Shown in pieces: positions 9,198-18,558 of a stretch of DNA of 64,000 nt. Position 1 is the first letter of the stretch; every line of letters begins with the position of its first letter. A model generated the notes under the pieces. The model saw only the letters and a program-made list of their open reading frames with translations, made no database searches and had not been told where the DNA came from. Location: assembly GCF_009909155.2 (NCBI RefSeq), contig NZ_JAAAPM020000018.1, positions 22,061-86,060 on the forward strand, in the 5' to 3' direction. Both the position numbers and the translations under genes were made by a program. Source of the stretch: Flavobacterium undicola (GTDB lineage Bacteria > Bacteroidota > Bacteroidia > Flavobacteriales > Flavobacteriaceae).

Positions 9198-10238
9198 CTA
9201 TCTTTTAATTCCCTGTGCATTCACCCAATCAGCATATTTTTTAGCATTTACATTATGTTCTGCCAAAGTAGCTGCAAATTCATGGTATCCAAAACGATCC
9301 ACACTAGCGCAGAAATAGATAAAATCATTTTTTTCCGGGTTCAAAACTGCTTCTAATGCCGTAATATCAGGCATAGCAATAGGTCCAGGAGGAAGGCCAA
9401 CCACTTTATAAGTGTTGTATGGTGAATTTAAAAACAAATCGTTATAAAAAACTCGTTTTATAACCTGATTAAAATCATTATCCTTTTTCTTTTTAGCAAA
9501 AATCACTGTTGGATCGGCCTGAAGTGGCATTGCTGCTCGCAATCTATTTAAATAAACACCTGCAATTCTAGGTCTTTCGTCTTTTTTAACCGATTCTTTA
9601 TGTACAATAGAGGCTAATATAGTAGCTTCTATAGGAGTCAATCCTTGTTTTTGGGCACTGGCAACACGCTCTTTATTCCAAAAATTGCGGTATTCCTTAA
9701 TCATTTTATCTCTAAACTTCTCAGCCGAAGTATTCCAATACACTTCATAAGTATTGGCTATAAACATAGACAAAACGTTCTCTTCAGTAAAACCATTTTC
9801 TTTTAAAAAGATTGAATCTTTAAAAGAATTAAGTAAAGACAAACTATCAGCCTCAATTTGAGAACCCACACGACCCGCCAAATTCTCTATTCGCTCTTGA
9901 TTATTGAAAGCTAATTTTACAGGAATATTGTTTCTCATTGCTTTAACCAACTCGTAACTATTCATTCCTTTAGTCAACAGGAAACGCCCTGATTTTACAT
10001 TATCAGGATAACTCATTTTACTGGCAACCATTTCAAAACGATCCAAATTAGTCACATAAGTCTTCAACGAATCAAGCACTTGTTCGTAAGTTGCATCTGT
10101 TGGAATATGAACATAAACTTCGTTCTCAGTAAACTTGGTATTATTAGAGAATATTTGGCCAATTAAAACAAAGCCATAAATAATCAATCCTGAAATAATC
10201 GCAATAGAAGCGATTGAAATAATTTTTTTTGGGGTCAA
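9198..10238 (-). CDS. mltG: Endolytic murein transglycosylase MltG
   Basis: 346 residues. One N-terminal transmembrane helix (about residues 6-28) anchors a periplasmic YceG-like domain. The catalytic Glu is E215 in ASIVHKES, followed by the family segments RPRIAGVYLNRL, MPLQADPTVIFA and YNTYKVVGLPPGPIAMP. MltG cleaves nascent glycan strands and is thought to set their length. It follows the GNAT acetyltransferase gene by 10 bases in a run with dapF. Placing a murein cleavage enzyme beside the meso-diaminopimelate biosynthesis gene is a sensible functional pairing. Confidence 0.95.
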   Translation of the reverse strand: MTPKKIISIASIAIISGLIIYGFVLIGQIFSNNTKFTENEVYVHIPTDATYEQVLDSLKTYVTNLDRFEMVASKMSYPDNVKSGRFLLTKGMNSYELVKAMRNNIPVKLAFNNQERIENLAGRVGSQIEADSLSLLNSFKDSIFLKENGFTEENVLSMFIANTYEVYWNTSAEKFRDKMIKEYRNFWNKERVASAQKQGLTPIEATILASIVHKESVKKDERPRIAGVYLNRLRAAMPLQADPTVIFAKKKKDNDFNQVIKRVFYNDLFLNSPYNTYKVVGLPPGPIAMPDITALEAVLNPEKNDFIYFCASVDRFGYHEFAATLAEHNVNAKKYADWVNAQGIKR

Positions 10239-10248
10239 AGCTAAAAAT

Positions 10249-10782
10249 TTAAAATTGTTGATTAATTAGTTGATAGATGGCTTCGTCTTGATACACTCCA
10301 TTGATAAGATTCCAATCCTTTTTGACACCTATACATTGAAAGCCAAATTTAGTAAAAAGTGCTTTACTTGCTTCATTTTGCACACCAATATTTGCATACA
10401 ATTGATGTAAATTAAGATGATAGAATGAATAGCGAATCAATAATTCTAAAGCTTCTGAACCAATATTTTGATTTCTATTGGCATCGCTTAATATCATAAT
10501 CCCTACTCCTGCTCTATTATTCTTTGGATCAAAATCGAATAAATCAATAAGTCCCAGTGCTGGGAAATCCTGATCCTGACAAATGGCTAATCGCAATTGC
10601 TTGGCCTCATAAATATCCTGATGGGCATTTTCAAGGTATTGGCGTATTAAAAATCGGCTATAAGGAGTTTGTGTATTACTCACTTCCCAAATGCTTTGAT
10701 CGTTTTCTACGGCATAAATAAATTCCAAATCATTGGGTTCTAATGCCCGGATATAGATCGTGTCTCCTTTTAGATTGATCAT
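10249..10782 (-). CDS. GNAT family N-acetyltransferase (RimJ/RimL-like)
   Basis: 177 residues of GNAT fold. The N-terminus IYIRALEPNDLEFIYAVEND is typical of RimJ/RimL/SpeG-type enzymes. The acetyl-CoA-binding region corresponds to ILSDANRNQNIGSEALELLIRYSF at about residues 97-120, and the C-terminal NEASKALFTKFGFQCIG block is also typical. The acceptor substrate, whether a protein N-terminus, a polyamine or a small amine, cannot be told. It lies between dapF (24 bases upstream) and mltG (10 bases downstream) and is probably co-transcribed with them. Confidence 0.88.
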   Translation of the reverse strand: MINLKGDTIYIRALEPNDLEFIYAVENDQSIWEVSNTQTPYSRFLIRQYLENAHQDIYEAKQLRLAICQDQDFPALGLIDLFDFDPKNNRAGVGIMILSDANRNQNIGSEALELLIRYSFYHLNLHQLYANIGVQNEASKALFTKFGFQCIGVKKDWNLINGVYQDEAIYQLINQQF

Positions 10783-10806
10783 TTTGAAGTGAGTTCCTTT
10801 TTGTGA

Positions 10807-11589
10807 TTAAATTTCGATAGTACCCTCAAAAACAAATTTTGCAGGACCATTCAGGAATACATTAATATATTTATTGCCTTCTTTTTCGAAAGAAACCGAT
10901 AATTCCCCTCCTTCTACATTCATATTAATAGCTGTCAAATCAGTTTCTCCAATGGCATTCATAGCAATAGCAGCAGCCGTTGCTCCAGTACCACAAGCTA
11001 GGGTTTCATCTTCCACTCCGCGTTCATACGTACGAAGTGCAAAAGTTGACTCGTCTATTTTTTTTACAAAATTAATATTGCTTCCTGCTTTACCATACAA
11101 TTCACCATAACGAATCGCAGCACCATTTTCTTTTACATTATAATGTTCTAAATCATCCACTAATTGTACATGATGTGGCGAACCTGTATTTAAAAAACTA
11201 TAATCAGCAGTTGTTTTTACACCATCAACGTCAATCATTTGCAAAGAAACAATTCCGTCTTTATCTACTGAAGCATGGTGCAAACCATCAATCGCATTAA
11301 ATGAAGTTGTATCTCCAATTACATCCAATTGTTTCGCAAAAGCAACCAAACATCTTCCTCCATTTCCACACATGGTACTCTGATTCCCATCTGAATTGTA
11401 ATAAACCATTTTAAAATCGGTTTCAGCATCATTTTCGAGCAAAATAAGGCCATCAGCCCCAATTCCAAATCGTCTGTCACAAAGACGTTCTATCAATGCT
11501 GTGTCTTCTTTTGGAAAAAAACCAGAACGATTATCAATCATAACAAAATCGTTTCCTGTACCTTGGTATTTATAAAATTGTATTTGCAT
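10807..11589 (-). CDS. dapF: Diaminopimelate epimerase
   Basis: 260 residues. Converts LL- to meso-diaminopimelate, the last step before the lysine and peptidoglycan branch. Both catalytic cysteines are present: C74 in MCGNGGRC and C199 in ACGTGATA. The N-terminal YQGTGNDFVMIDN motif is also diagnostic. The length is normal. It is first in a four-gene minus-strand run (dapF, GNAT, mltG, DUF2279) and has a putative promoter box in the 136-base divergent region shared with the HtrA gene. Confidence 0.97.
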   Translation of the reverse strand: MQIQFYKYQGTGNDFVMIDNRSGFFPKEDTALIERLCDRRFGIGADGLILLENDAETDFKMVYYNSDGNQSTMCGNGGRCLVAFAKQLDVIGDTTSFNAIDGLHHASVDKDGIVSLQMIDVDGVKTTADYSFLNTGSPHHVQLVDDLEHYNVKENGAAIRYGELYGKAGSNINFVKKIDESTFALRTYERGVEDETLACGTGATAAAIAMNAIGETDLTAINMNVEGGELSVSFEKEGNKYINVFLNGPAKFVFEGTIEI

Positions 11590-11608
11590 TATTTCTAATT
11601 ATGTTTTA

Positions 11609-11616
11609 CAAAAGTA
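11609..11616 (-). promoter_or_regulatory. Putative -7 box of the dapF run
   Basis: TACTTTTG on the minus strand matches TAnnTTTG, 20 bases before the dapF ATG. Confidence 0.45.
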
Positions 11617-11725
11617 CGAACTATTAATGAAATGTTAATCATTGTTAAACAGCGTTAAAGTGTTTTTTAACATTCACATTTCGTTTTAAATTTACTCAAC
11701 AAATAACAAAAAAACGATTGCTATT

Positions 11726-13126
11726 ATGAAACGATTCTCAAATCTATTTTTAGTATCTCTTTTAAGCGGAGCCACAACTCTAGGAGCTTATAAATTATTA
11801 TTTGACAACGGTGGTTATTTTTCGAATAACAAAAAAACCTTAACAACTCTATCACCCGATGCTTACACTAAGAGAGTAGGCTTATCTTCAGATGTATTAG
11901 ATTTTACTGAAGCGGCAGATAAAACAATCCATACTGTAGTTCACGTAAAAAATGTTTCTTACCAAAAAGTAAGCGACCCAATGCTCGAATTTTTCTACGG
12001 CTACAGAGGAGGACAATCTCAAGAGCAAGTAGGTACCGGTTCAGGAGTAATCATTTCAGAAGATGGTTATATTGTAACAAACAATCACGTAGTTAAAGAT
12101 GCTTCGGAAATTGAAATCACCTTAAACAATAAAAAATCCTACAAAGCAAAACTAATTGGTACCGATTCTAAAATGGACATTGCGCTATTAAAAATTGATG
12201 CTGATGAAAAATTACCTTATACCACTTTTGGAAATTCTGACGATGTAAAAGTGGGAGAATGGGTACTTGCTGTTGGAAATCCATACAATCTAACTTCTAC
12301 GGTAACTGCGGGAATTGTTTCGGCAAAAGCCCGAAACCTGGGCACTGATGGAATCCAATCTTTCATACAAACTGATGCTGCAGTAAACCCTGGAAACAGT
12401 GGTGGTGCGCTAGTAAACACGCGTGGTGATTTAATAGGAATCAACACCATGATTACTTCTATGACGGGTTCTTATGTAGGCTATTCTTTTGCCGTTCCAT
12501 CTAATATTGCCCGAAAAATAATCGAAGACATTATGGAATTTGGCAACGTACAACGCGGAATTTTAGGCGTTGAAGGAGGCGAATTAAATGCTACAGCTTC
12601 AAAAGAATTAGGTATCAAACAAACTGAAGGTTTCTACATTAAGAATGTTCGAAAAAATACCGGAGCTGATAAATCCGGCTTGAAAAAAGGAGATATTATC
12701 ATTAAAATCGACAATCAAAGCATTGCAACTTTTGCCGATCTTTCAGGATATATCAATACTAAAAGACCTAATGATAAGGTAGCCGTAACCATTATTAGAG
12801 AAGGCGACAGTAAAACCATTCCTGTGACATTAAGCAAAAACGAATTGTTTAATACCGAATTTAAAGGAATCGAACTAGAAAGCATTTCGGCGGCCGACAA
12901 AAAGAAATTCCGAGTTGATTATGGTGTAAAAATCAAATCAATCAACAACGAAAATTTAAGTCAATATGCCGAAGAATTAAAAGGAAACATCATCTTAAGC
13001 ATTGACAATGTAAAAACTAAAGACATCGAAAGTGTTTCTAAACTTTTAAACGGCAAAGATGAACAACAAAGTGTTCGCCTTGAAATGATTAACAAAAACG
13101 GAGAAGTTATTCGAATTATCATTTAA
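11726..13126 (+). CDS. DegP/HtrA-type periplasmic serine protease
   Basis: 466 residues. A hydrophobic N-terminal segment (about residues 5-26) acts as signal or anchor. The trypsin-like domain has a complete triad: H121 in TNNHVV, D151 in SKMDIALLKI and S225 in PGNSGGAL. A PDZ domain follows at about residues 270-365, and a second, more divergent PDZ-like region at about 375-466. Such enzymes degrade or refold damaged envelope proteins under stress. The gene is divergent from dapF and ends in a strong terminator. I leave the degP/degQ/degS distinction open. Confidence 0.94.
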   Translation: MKRFSNLFLVSLLSGATTLGAYKLLFDNGGYFSNNKKTLTTLSPDAYTKRVGLSSDVLDFTEAADKTIHTVVHVKNVSYQKVSDPMLEFFYGYRGGQSQEQVGTGSGVIISEDGYIVTNNHVVKDASEIEITLNNKKSYKAKLIGTDSKMDIALLKIDADEKLPYTTFGNSDDVKVGEWVLAVGNPYNLTSTVTAGIVSAKARNLGTDGIQSFIQTDAAVNPGNSGGALVNTRGDLIGINTMITSMTGSYVGYSFAVPSNIARKIIEDIMEFGNVQRGILGVEGGELNATASKELGIKQTEGFYIKNVRKNTGADKSGLKKGDIIIKIDNQSIATFADLSGYINTKRPNDKVAVTIIREGDSKTIPVTLSKNELFNTEFKGIELESISAADKKKFRVDYGVKIKSINNENLSQYAEELKGNIILSIDNVKTKDIESVSKLLNGKDEQQSVRLEMINKNGEVIRIII

Positions 13127-13145
13127 TCTCTTTATACCTAAGCAA

Positions 13146-13182
13146 CAAAAGCCAGTAAGATTACTGGCTTTTGTTTTTTTTT
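13146..13182 (+). terminator. Terminator of the HtrA gene
   Basis: CAAAAGCCAGTAA (13146-13158) is mirrored by TTACTGGCTTTTG (13161-13173), followed by a run of T. Confidence 0.9.
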
Positions 13183-13226
13183 ATATTTTAACAAATCGGA
13201 ATTAAAAATTTCATCTGAAAAAGAAA

Positions 13227-13234
13227 TACATTTG
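13227..13234 (+). promoter_or_regulatory. Putative -7 box of the lactonase-like gene
   Basis: TACATTTG matches TAnnTTTG, 27 bases before the TTG start codon at 13262. Confidence 0.45.
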
Positions 13235-13261
13235 AACTTCACTTAATCTAAACCGAAAATC

Positions 13262-14380
13262 TTGAAAAAAACGATACTATTACTACTAGTCTTAATAAGC
13301 TTTCAGCTTTCTCATTCCCAAAACAGCTATGTCTTTTTTGGCTCTTACACACCTGACAAAAGTGCCGAAGGAATTTATGTTTACCAATTAGATACTATTA
13401 AAGGAAAATTAACCAAAATAACCAGCGTCAGAAACATTTCAAATCCTTCTTATCTTAGTTTATCAAATGACGGACAGTTTTTATATGCCTGTACCGAAAG
13501 TAAAACCCCAAATGCAGGTAGCGTTAGCAGTTTTAAATTTGATCCCAAAAACAAAAGCCTGATATTTTTAAACAGTCAAAAAACAAATGGAGAAAACCCG
13601 GCCTATCTCTCAATAGATCACACCGGAAAATGGCTTATCGACGCTAATTACACAGGAAGCAGCATCTCAGTATTTCCTATTGCTGAAGACGGAAAAATAA
13701 ATCCAATTGTACAACACATTCCTTTTACCGAAGGAAGTATTAATCCTCAAAGACAAAAAAGTTCTCATGTACATTCTGTGTATCTTTCTCCAGACAACAA
13801 CTATATAGTTTCTCCTGATTTAGGCGCAGATAAAATCAGAATCTTCCCTTTTTACGGCAACAAAAAAGAGCCTTTAGACACTAGTAACGTTAGTTTTGTA
13901 AAAAGCACTCCAGGAAGCGGCCCTAGACATTTTGCTTTTCATCCCAATAAAAAATGGGGCTATTGTATTGAAGAAATTGCCGGAGCCATAAGTGCCTACA
14001 CCTTTGAAAAAGGACAATTAAACCTTATTGAAAGAATCAAAATCCAATCAAAAAAAGAGGCAACTGATTTTGGCAGCGCCGAAATTCTCATTAGTCCAGA
14101 TGGCAAATTTTTATATGTTTCGAATAGAGGATTAGAAAACAATATTTCCATTTACAGCATAGAAAAAGACGGTTCCCTAAAAAATGTTGGCACACAATCC
14201 AGCTTAGGAAATCATCCACGAAATTTTGCTATTAACCCTAGTGGAAAATTTTTAATTGTAGCCAATATGAATAGCGGAAGTGTAATTGTTTTTAAAAGAA
14301 ATCTACAAACAGGCTTATTAAAAAAGATTAGCAAACTAAAAATACAAAACATTTCATGTGTTAAAATAAAAACTATTTAA
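13262..14380 (+). CDS. Secreted lactonase-family seven-bladed beta-propeller protein
   Basis: 372 residues. The start codon is TTG: no upstream ATG fits, and the resulting MKKTILLLLVLISFQLSHSQ is a perfect signal peptide. The mature protein begins YVFFGSYTP, as in the Pgl/YbhE family. It repeats propeller blades such as PSYLSLSNDGQFLYAC, SSHVHSVYLSPDNNYIVSPDLGADKI, GSGPRHFAFHPNKKWGYCIEE and HPRNFAINPSGKFLIVANMNS. Family members include 6-phosphogluconolactonase, but an exported copy probably acts on another lactone or sugar derivative, so the exact reaction is open. It is a single gene with its own terminator. Confidence 0.88.
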   Translation: MKKTILLLLVLISFQLSHSQNSYVFFGSYTPDKSAEGIYVYQLDTIKGKLTKITSVRNISNPSYLSLSNDGQFLYACTESKTPNAGSVSSFKFDPKNKSLIFLNSQKTNGENPAYLSIDHTGKWLIDANYTGSSISVFPIAEDGKINPIVQHIPFTEGSINPQRQKSSHVHSVYLSPDNNYIVSPDLGADKIRIFPFYGNKKEPLDTSNVSFVKSTPGSGPRHFAFHPNKKWGYCIEEIAGAISAYTFEKGQLNLIERIKIQSKKEATDFGSAEILISPDGKFLYVSNRGLENNISIYSIEKDGSLKNVGTQSSLGNHPRNFAINPSGKFLIVANMNSGSVIVFKRNLQTGLLKKISKLKIQNISCVKIKTI

Positions 14381-14392
14381 GTAATTTTCAAA

Positions 14393-14425
14393 CACAAAAA
14401 AAGCGCTACAATAGCGCTTTTTTTG
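14393..14425. terminator. Bidirectional terminator
   Basis: CAAAAAAAGCGCT (14395-14407) pairs perfectly with AGCGCTTTTTTTG (14413-14425). It lies between two convergent genes. Confidence 0.9.
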
Positions 14426-14445
14426 TTTATAATTTCAATTCAAAT

Positions 14446-15951
14446 CTATAAAACCCGATTGATTTGAGTTACTCTCTTACTATAATATTTCTCTTTTATT
14501 GACGAAATAATAACACCTCCACCCACTGAAGCGTGAATAAATTTAATATCTCCATCACAAACTTCAACAACCATTCCTACGTGATTTATCTGGCTTCTTC
14601 CATTGGTCTTAAAAAAGATTAAATCTCCTTTTTGAGCATTTTCAGCATCAATTTTCATCCCCAACTGTGACTGCTCAAAAGATGTTCTAGGCAATTGAAT
14701 ATCATATGCTCCAAAAGCGGAATACATCAATCCCGAACAATCAAAACCTTCCTTAGTGGTACCTCCTGTTCTATAGCGTACTCCAATATTTTCAGAAGCC
14801 GTAGAAATCAACTGATCTATTAAATCAGTCCCTTGGAAAGATTTCATATTATAATTAACTCCTCCTCCATCATCAACTAAGGAATCATCACTAAAATCAT
14901 ATTTTGTTGTTGTTTTAACATTCGATTTTGAAGTACGAATCGTTAATTTCTCCCCTACTAAAAGCTTATTTGCAATCTTAGGGTTTTGAGCTTCCAATTC
15001 TTTTACTGTAAGCCCATATTGTTTTGCAATTCCGTATTTAGTTTCTTTAGCTAAAACTTCATGACTAACTTCTACTTCAGGCTCTTTTGAATTTTCAACC
15101 TTAGCTTCACTTTCTACAACTGCAGCTGTTTCAATTTTAGTCTCAACCTTCACTTCGTCTTTCTTAATAGCAACGTCATTATTTTCTTCAAACAATTGCT
15201 TATTAGTCGTTGGAATTACAATTTTCTGACCAATTCTCAACGATTGCTTTTCTAATATTGGATTGGCTTTTTCAATATCGGCTACTAAAATGCCATATTC
15301 TTTAGCAATACCATAAAGTGTCTCTTTTGCTAATACTTCCTTAAGAATATTTCCTTTAAAACCTTTATCAACAACAGCTAAAGTATCTTTCTTTTCAGAA
15401 TTTAACTGAACAACTTCTTTTTTAGGCTGCTCAATCTTAATTTCTGTTTTTAAAACTTCTTTTTTAACCTCCTCGCTCTTAATTTCTGTTTTCGAAACTT
15501 CCTTTTGAGGAGTATTCTCTGCAACTAAATCATTCGATTCAACAACTGGAACATTAATAGAATTTCCAACTCGCAAACCTTTTTTCTCTAATAAAGGATT
15601 TAAACTATACAAATCAGCAACTTTAACTCCATATTGCTTAGCAATTCCATACAAGGTTTCTTTAGCCAAAACCAAATGTTCTTTTTGAGCGACATTGGTT
15701 TTAGAAACAGCAACTTCCGATTTTTTATCTGTAAGTGAACCAATTGGTACCAATAAAATTTCTTTGAATTTTATTCCTTTCTTGGCGTCTGGATTGATTT
15801 CATAAATAGCCGCTGGTTTAACATTGTATTGTTCTGCAATCTTGGATATTGTTTCACCCTTAGCAACCGAGTGTTGAATGAATTTTTCCTGAGAAAAACC
15901 ATTAAACTTGCTAAACAGAACCAATAATACAATCCAAAATTTAAACCTCAT
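14446..15951 (-). CDS. LysM-repeat NlpC/P60 cell-wall hydrolase
   Basis: 501 residues with a signal peptide at 1-21 (ending GFSQ). Four LysM modules lie at about 26-69, 87-135, 205-250 and 297-340, each with a GxTxxxIAxxY-type core such as KETLYGIAKQYG. They are joined by Lys/Glu/Val-rich linkers. The C-terminal NlpC/P60 domain (about 378-500) has the catalytic Cys in GFDCSGLMYSAF and the His in INHVGMVVE. The enzyme probably cuts peptide stems of peptidoglycan in the periplasm, with LysM binding glycan. The linkers are repetitive at the protein level. A TATTTTTG box lies 16 bases upstream. Confidence 0.92.
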   Translation of the reverse strand: MRFKFWIVLLVLFSKFNGFSQEKFIQHSVAKGETISKIAEQYNVKPAAIYEINPDAKKGIKFKEILLVPIGSLTDKKSEVAVSKTNVAQKEHLVLAKETLYGIAKQYGVKVADLYSLNPLLEKKGLRVGNSINVPVVESNDLVAENTPQKEVSKTEIKSEEVKKEVLKTEIKIEQPKKEVVQLNSEKKDTLAVVDKGFKGNILKEVLAKETLYGIAKEYGILVADIEKANPILEKQSLRIGQKIVIPTTNKQLFEENNDVAIKKDEVKVETKIETAAVVESEAKVENSKEPEVEVSHEVLAKETKYGIAKQYGLTVKELEAQNPKIANKLLVGEKLTIRTSKSNVKTTTKYDFSDDSLVDDGGGVNYNMKSFQGTDLIDQLISTASENIGVRYRTGGTTKEGFDCSGLMYSAFGAYDIQLPRTSFEQSQLGMKIDAENAQKGDLIFFKTNGRSQINHVGMVVEVCDGDIKFIHASVGGGVIISSIKEKYYSKRVTQINRVL

Positions 15952-15966
15952 AAAACCATTTTAAGT

Positions 15967-15974
15967 CAAAAATA
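15967..15974 (-). promoter_or_regulatory. Putative -7 box of the LysM/NlpC gene
   Basis: TATTTTTG on the minus strand matches TAnnTTTG, 16 bases from the start codon. Confidence 0.4.
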
Positions 15975-16120
15975 CAGCTTATTCATTTTCAACATCTTAG
16001 AAAACAATATTAAAAAACAATATTTCTAACAGCAAAAAATTGATAAAAGCGAATTTAACATTTTAATACCAATAAACCCAAACTTAACAGCACTTTAAGT
16101 TGTTTTTTAGCATATATTCA

Positions 16121-16155
16121 AAAAAAATGCGCTCTGTTTACACAGAACGCATTTT
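16121..16155 (-). terminator. Terminator of the mitochondrial-type aconitase gene
   Basis: AAAATGCGCTCTGT (16124-16137) pairs with ACAGAACGCATTTT with one mismatch. On the minus strand it is followed by a T-run. It lies 19 bases past the gene's stop. Confidence 0.8.
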
Positions 16156-16173
16156 ATTATAATAAAAAATAAA

Positions 16174-18435
16174 TTATGCTTCGGCAGCAATCAAATTTAA
16201 TGCTGATCCCGCAACAAACCAACCAATTTGACTTGCATTATAGGTATGATTAGCCAAGACAACATCCTTAGAACCATCAGCATGAACAAATTCTAATGTT
16301 AATGGTTTCCCAGGAGCAAAATCAACTAAATCAGTAAAGTTAATTGTATCATCTTCTTGGATCTTATCATAATCCGCTTCATTCGCAAAAGTCAAAGCCA
16401 ACATACCTTGTTTTTTAAGGTTAGTTTCATGGATACGGGCAAATGATTTTACCAATACCGCTTTCACACCTAAGAAACGTGGCTCCATTGCAGCATGTTC
16501 ACGAGAAGAACCTTCTCCATAGTTTTGATCCCCAACAACAATTGAAGGAATCCCTGCCGCTTTATAAGCACGAGCTACAGCAGGAACTGCATCATACTCT
16601 CCCGTTAATTGATTTTTAACTGAATTTGTATTTTGGGTAAACGCATTAACTGCTCCAATCAACATATTATTAGAAATATTATCTAAGTGTCCACGGTAAC
16701 GCAACCATGGTCCAGCCATAGAAATATGGTCAGTAGTACATTTACCAAATGCTTTGATCAACAATTTAGCACCTGAGATATTTTTACCATCCCAAGCATC
16801 AAATGGAGCTAATAATTGCAAACGATCAGAAGATTCGCTTACCGCAATCTTAACAGAAGAACCATCAGCAGCCGGCGCTTGAAAACCTGCATCTTCAACA
16901 TCAAATCCTCTGGATGGCAATTCATCTCCGTAAGGAGCATTTAATTTTACTTCTTCCCCATTATCATTTAACAAAGTATCCGTAATTGGATTAAAATCTA
17001 ATCTTCCTGAAATTGCTAAAGCAGCAACCATTTCCGGAGAAGTTACAAAAGCATGTGTATTTGGGTTACCATCAGCTCTTTTTGAGAAGTTACGGTTGAA
17101 TGAGTGCACAATTGTGTTTTTCTCTCCTTTATCTGCTCCTGCTCTATCCCATTGTCCGATACAGGGCCCACAAGCATTTGTAAATACTTTAGTTCCCATT
17201 TTTTCGAAAGTAGCAATAATACCGTCTCTTTCGATAGTATAACGAATTTGCTCCGAACCTGGATTAATACCAAATTCAGCTTTTGGAGAAATCCCAAGCT
17301 CAACAGCCTGGTTTACGATAGAAGCCGCACGAGCCATATCTTCGTAAGAAGAGTTAGTACAGGAACCGATTAATCCCCACTCTACTTTTATTGGCCATCC
17401 ATTAGCCGCAGCTTCCGCTTTCATTTGAGAAACCGGAGTTCCTCTATCCGGAGTAAAAGGTCCATTAATATGGGGTTCTAATTCAGAAAGATTAATTTCA
17501 ATTAATTGATCAAAATATTTCTCAGGATTAGCATATACTTCAGGATCTCCTGTTAAGTAAGCCGCTACTTTATCAGCAGCATCTACTACATCTTGACGAC
17601 CTGTAGCAGCCAAATATCTTCTCATAGAATCATCATATCCAAAAGTAGAAGTTGTAGCTCCGATTTCAGCACCCATATTACAAATTGTACCTTTACCAGT
17701 ACAAGACATATTAGTAGCACCTTCACCAAAATATTCAACAATAGCTCCAGTCCCTCCTTTTACAGTAAGAATATCAGCTACTTTTAAGATTACGTCTTTT
17801 GGAGCGGTCCAACCGGATAATTTTCCAGTTAATTTTACTCCAATTAATTTAGGAAATTTCAATTCCCAAGACATTCCCGACATTACATCAACCGCATCAG
17901 CACCACCAACACCAATTGCTAACATACCTAATCCACCTGCATTTACAGTGTGCGAATCGGTACCAATCATCATTCCTCCAGGGAACGCATAATTTTCAAG
18001 AACGATTTGGTGAATAATTCCTGATCCCGGTTTCCAGAAACCAATTCCATATTTATTGGAAACTGAAGAAAGAAAATCAAAAACTTCTTTAGATTGAGTA
18101 TTGGCGACAGCTAAATCAGTAGAAGCTCCTACTTTAGCTTGAATTAAGTGATCACAATGCACTGTTGTTGGAACAGCAACTGTTTTCTTTCCAGCATGCA
18201 TAAATTGCAATAAAGCCATTTGAGCTGTTGCATCTTGACAAGCTACTCTATCTGGAGCAAAATCGACATAATCCACCCCTCTTCCATAAGCTTGCTTAGC
18301 AGCACCATCCCAAAGGTGGCTGTACAAAATCTTCTCAGTCAAAGAAAGTGGACGACCAACAATCTCACGTGCAGCATCAACACGGCTTACCATGTTATCA
18401 TACACTTTTTTAATCATTTCAATATCAAATGCCAT
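16174..18435 (-). CDS. acn: Aconitate hydratase, mitochondrial-type
   Basis: 753 residues. Interconverts citrate and isocitrate in the TCA cycle with a [4Fe-4S] cluster. The cluster ligands are visible as C359 in [10 protein letters not shown] and C422 and C425 in [11 protein letters not shown]. The swivel-domain motif [19 protein letters not shown] is intact. The length and motifs fit the mitochondrial-type family rather than cytosolic IRP/AcnA. It lies directly downstream of a second, AcnB-type aconitase on the same strand, but a strong terminator and 123 bases separate them, so it probably has its own promoter. Confidence 0.95.
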   Translation of the reverse strand: MAFDIEMIKKVYDNMVSRVDAAREIVGRPLSLTEKILYSHLWDGAAKQAYGRGVDYVDFAPDRVACQDATAQMALLQFMHAGKKTVAVPTTVHCDHLIQAKVGASTDLAVANTQSKEVFDFLSSVSNKYGIGFWKPGSGIIHQIVLENYAFPGGMMIGTDSHTVNAGGLGMLAIGVGGADAVDVMSGMSWELKFPKLIGVKLTGKLSGWTAPKDVILKVADILTVKGGTGAIVEYFGEGATNMSCTGKGTICNMGAEIGATTSTFGYDDSMRRYLAATGRQDVVDAADKVAAYLTGDPEVYANPEKYFDQLIEINLSELEPHINGPFTPDRGTPVSQMKAEAAANGWPIKVEWGLIGSCTNSSYEDMARAASIVNQAVELGISPKAEFGINPGSEQIRYTIERDGIIATFEKMGTKVFTNACGPCIGQWDRAGADKGEKNTIVHSFNRNFSKRADGNPNTHAFVTSPEMVAALAISGRLDFNPITDTLLNDNGEEVKLNAPYGDELPSRGFDVEDAGFQAPAADGSSVKIAVSESSDRLQLLAPFDAWDGKNISGAKLLIKAFGKCTTDHISMAGPWLRYRGHLDNISNNMLIGAVNAFTQNTNSVKNQLTGEYDAVPAVARAYKAAGIPSIVVGDQNYGEGSSREHAAMEPRFLGVKAVLVKSFARIHETNLKKQGMLALTFANEADYDKIQEDDTINFTDLVDFAPGKPLTLEFVHADGSKDVVLANHTYNASQIGWFVAGSALNLIAAEA

Positions 18436-18499
18436 AAGATTTATATATAATTATTACTATTCCATTTTAAACATACAAGATACAAAAAAAATAGAGTAT

Positions 18500-18532
18500 A
18501 AAAAAAGCCTGAGTCATTAGACTCAGGCTTTT
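18500..18532 (-). terminator. Terminator of acnB
   Basis: AAAAGCCTGAGT (18503-18514) pairs with ACTCAGGCTTTT (18521-18532), giving a T-run on the minus strand. It lies 27 bases beyond the acnB stop. Confidence 0.9.
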
Positions 18533-18558
18533 AAACTATAATTAACTAATTATGTGAA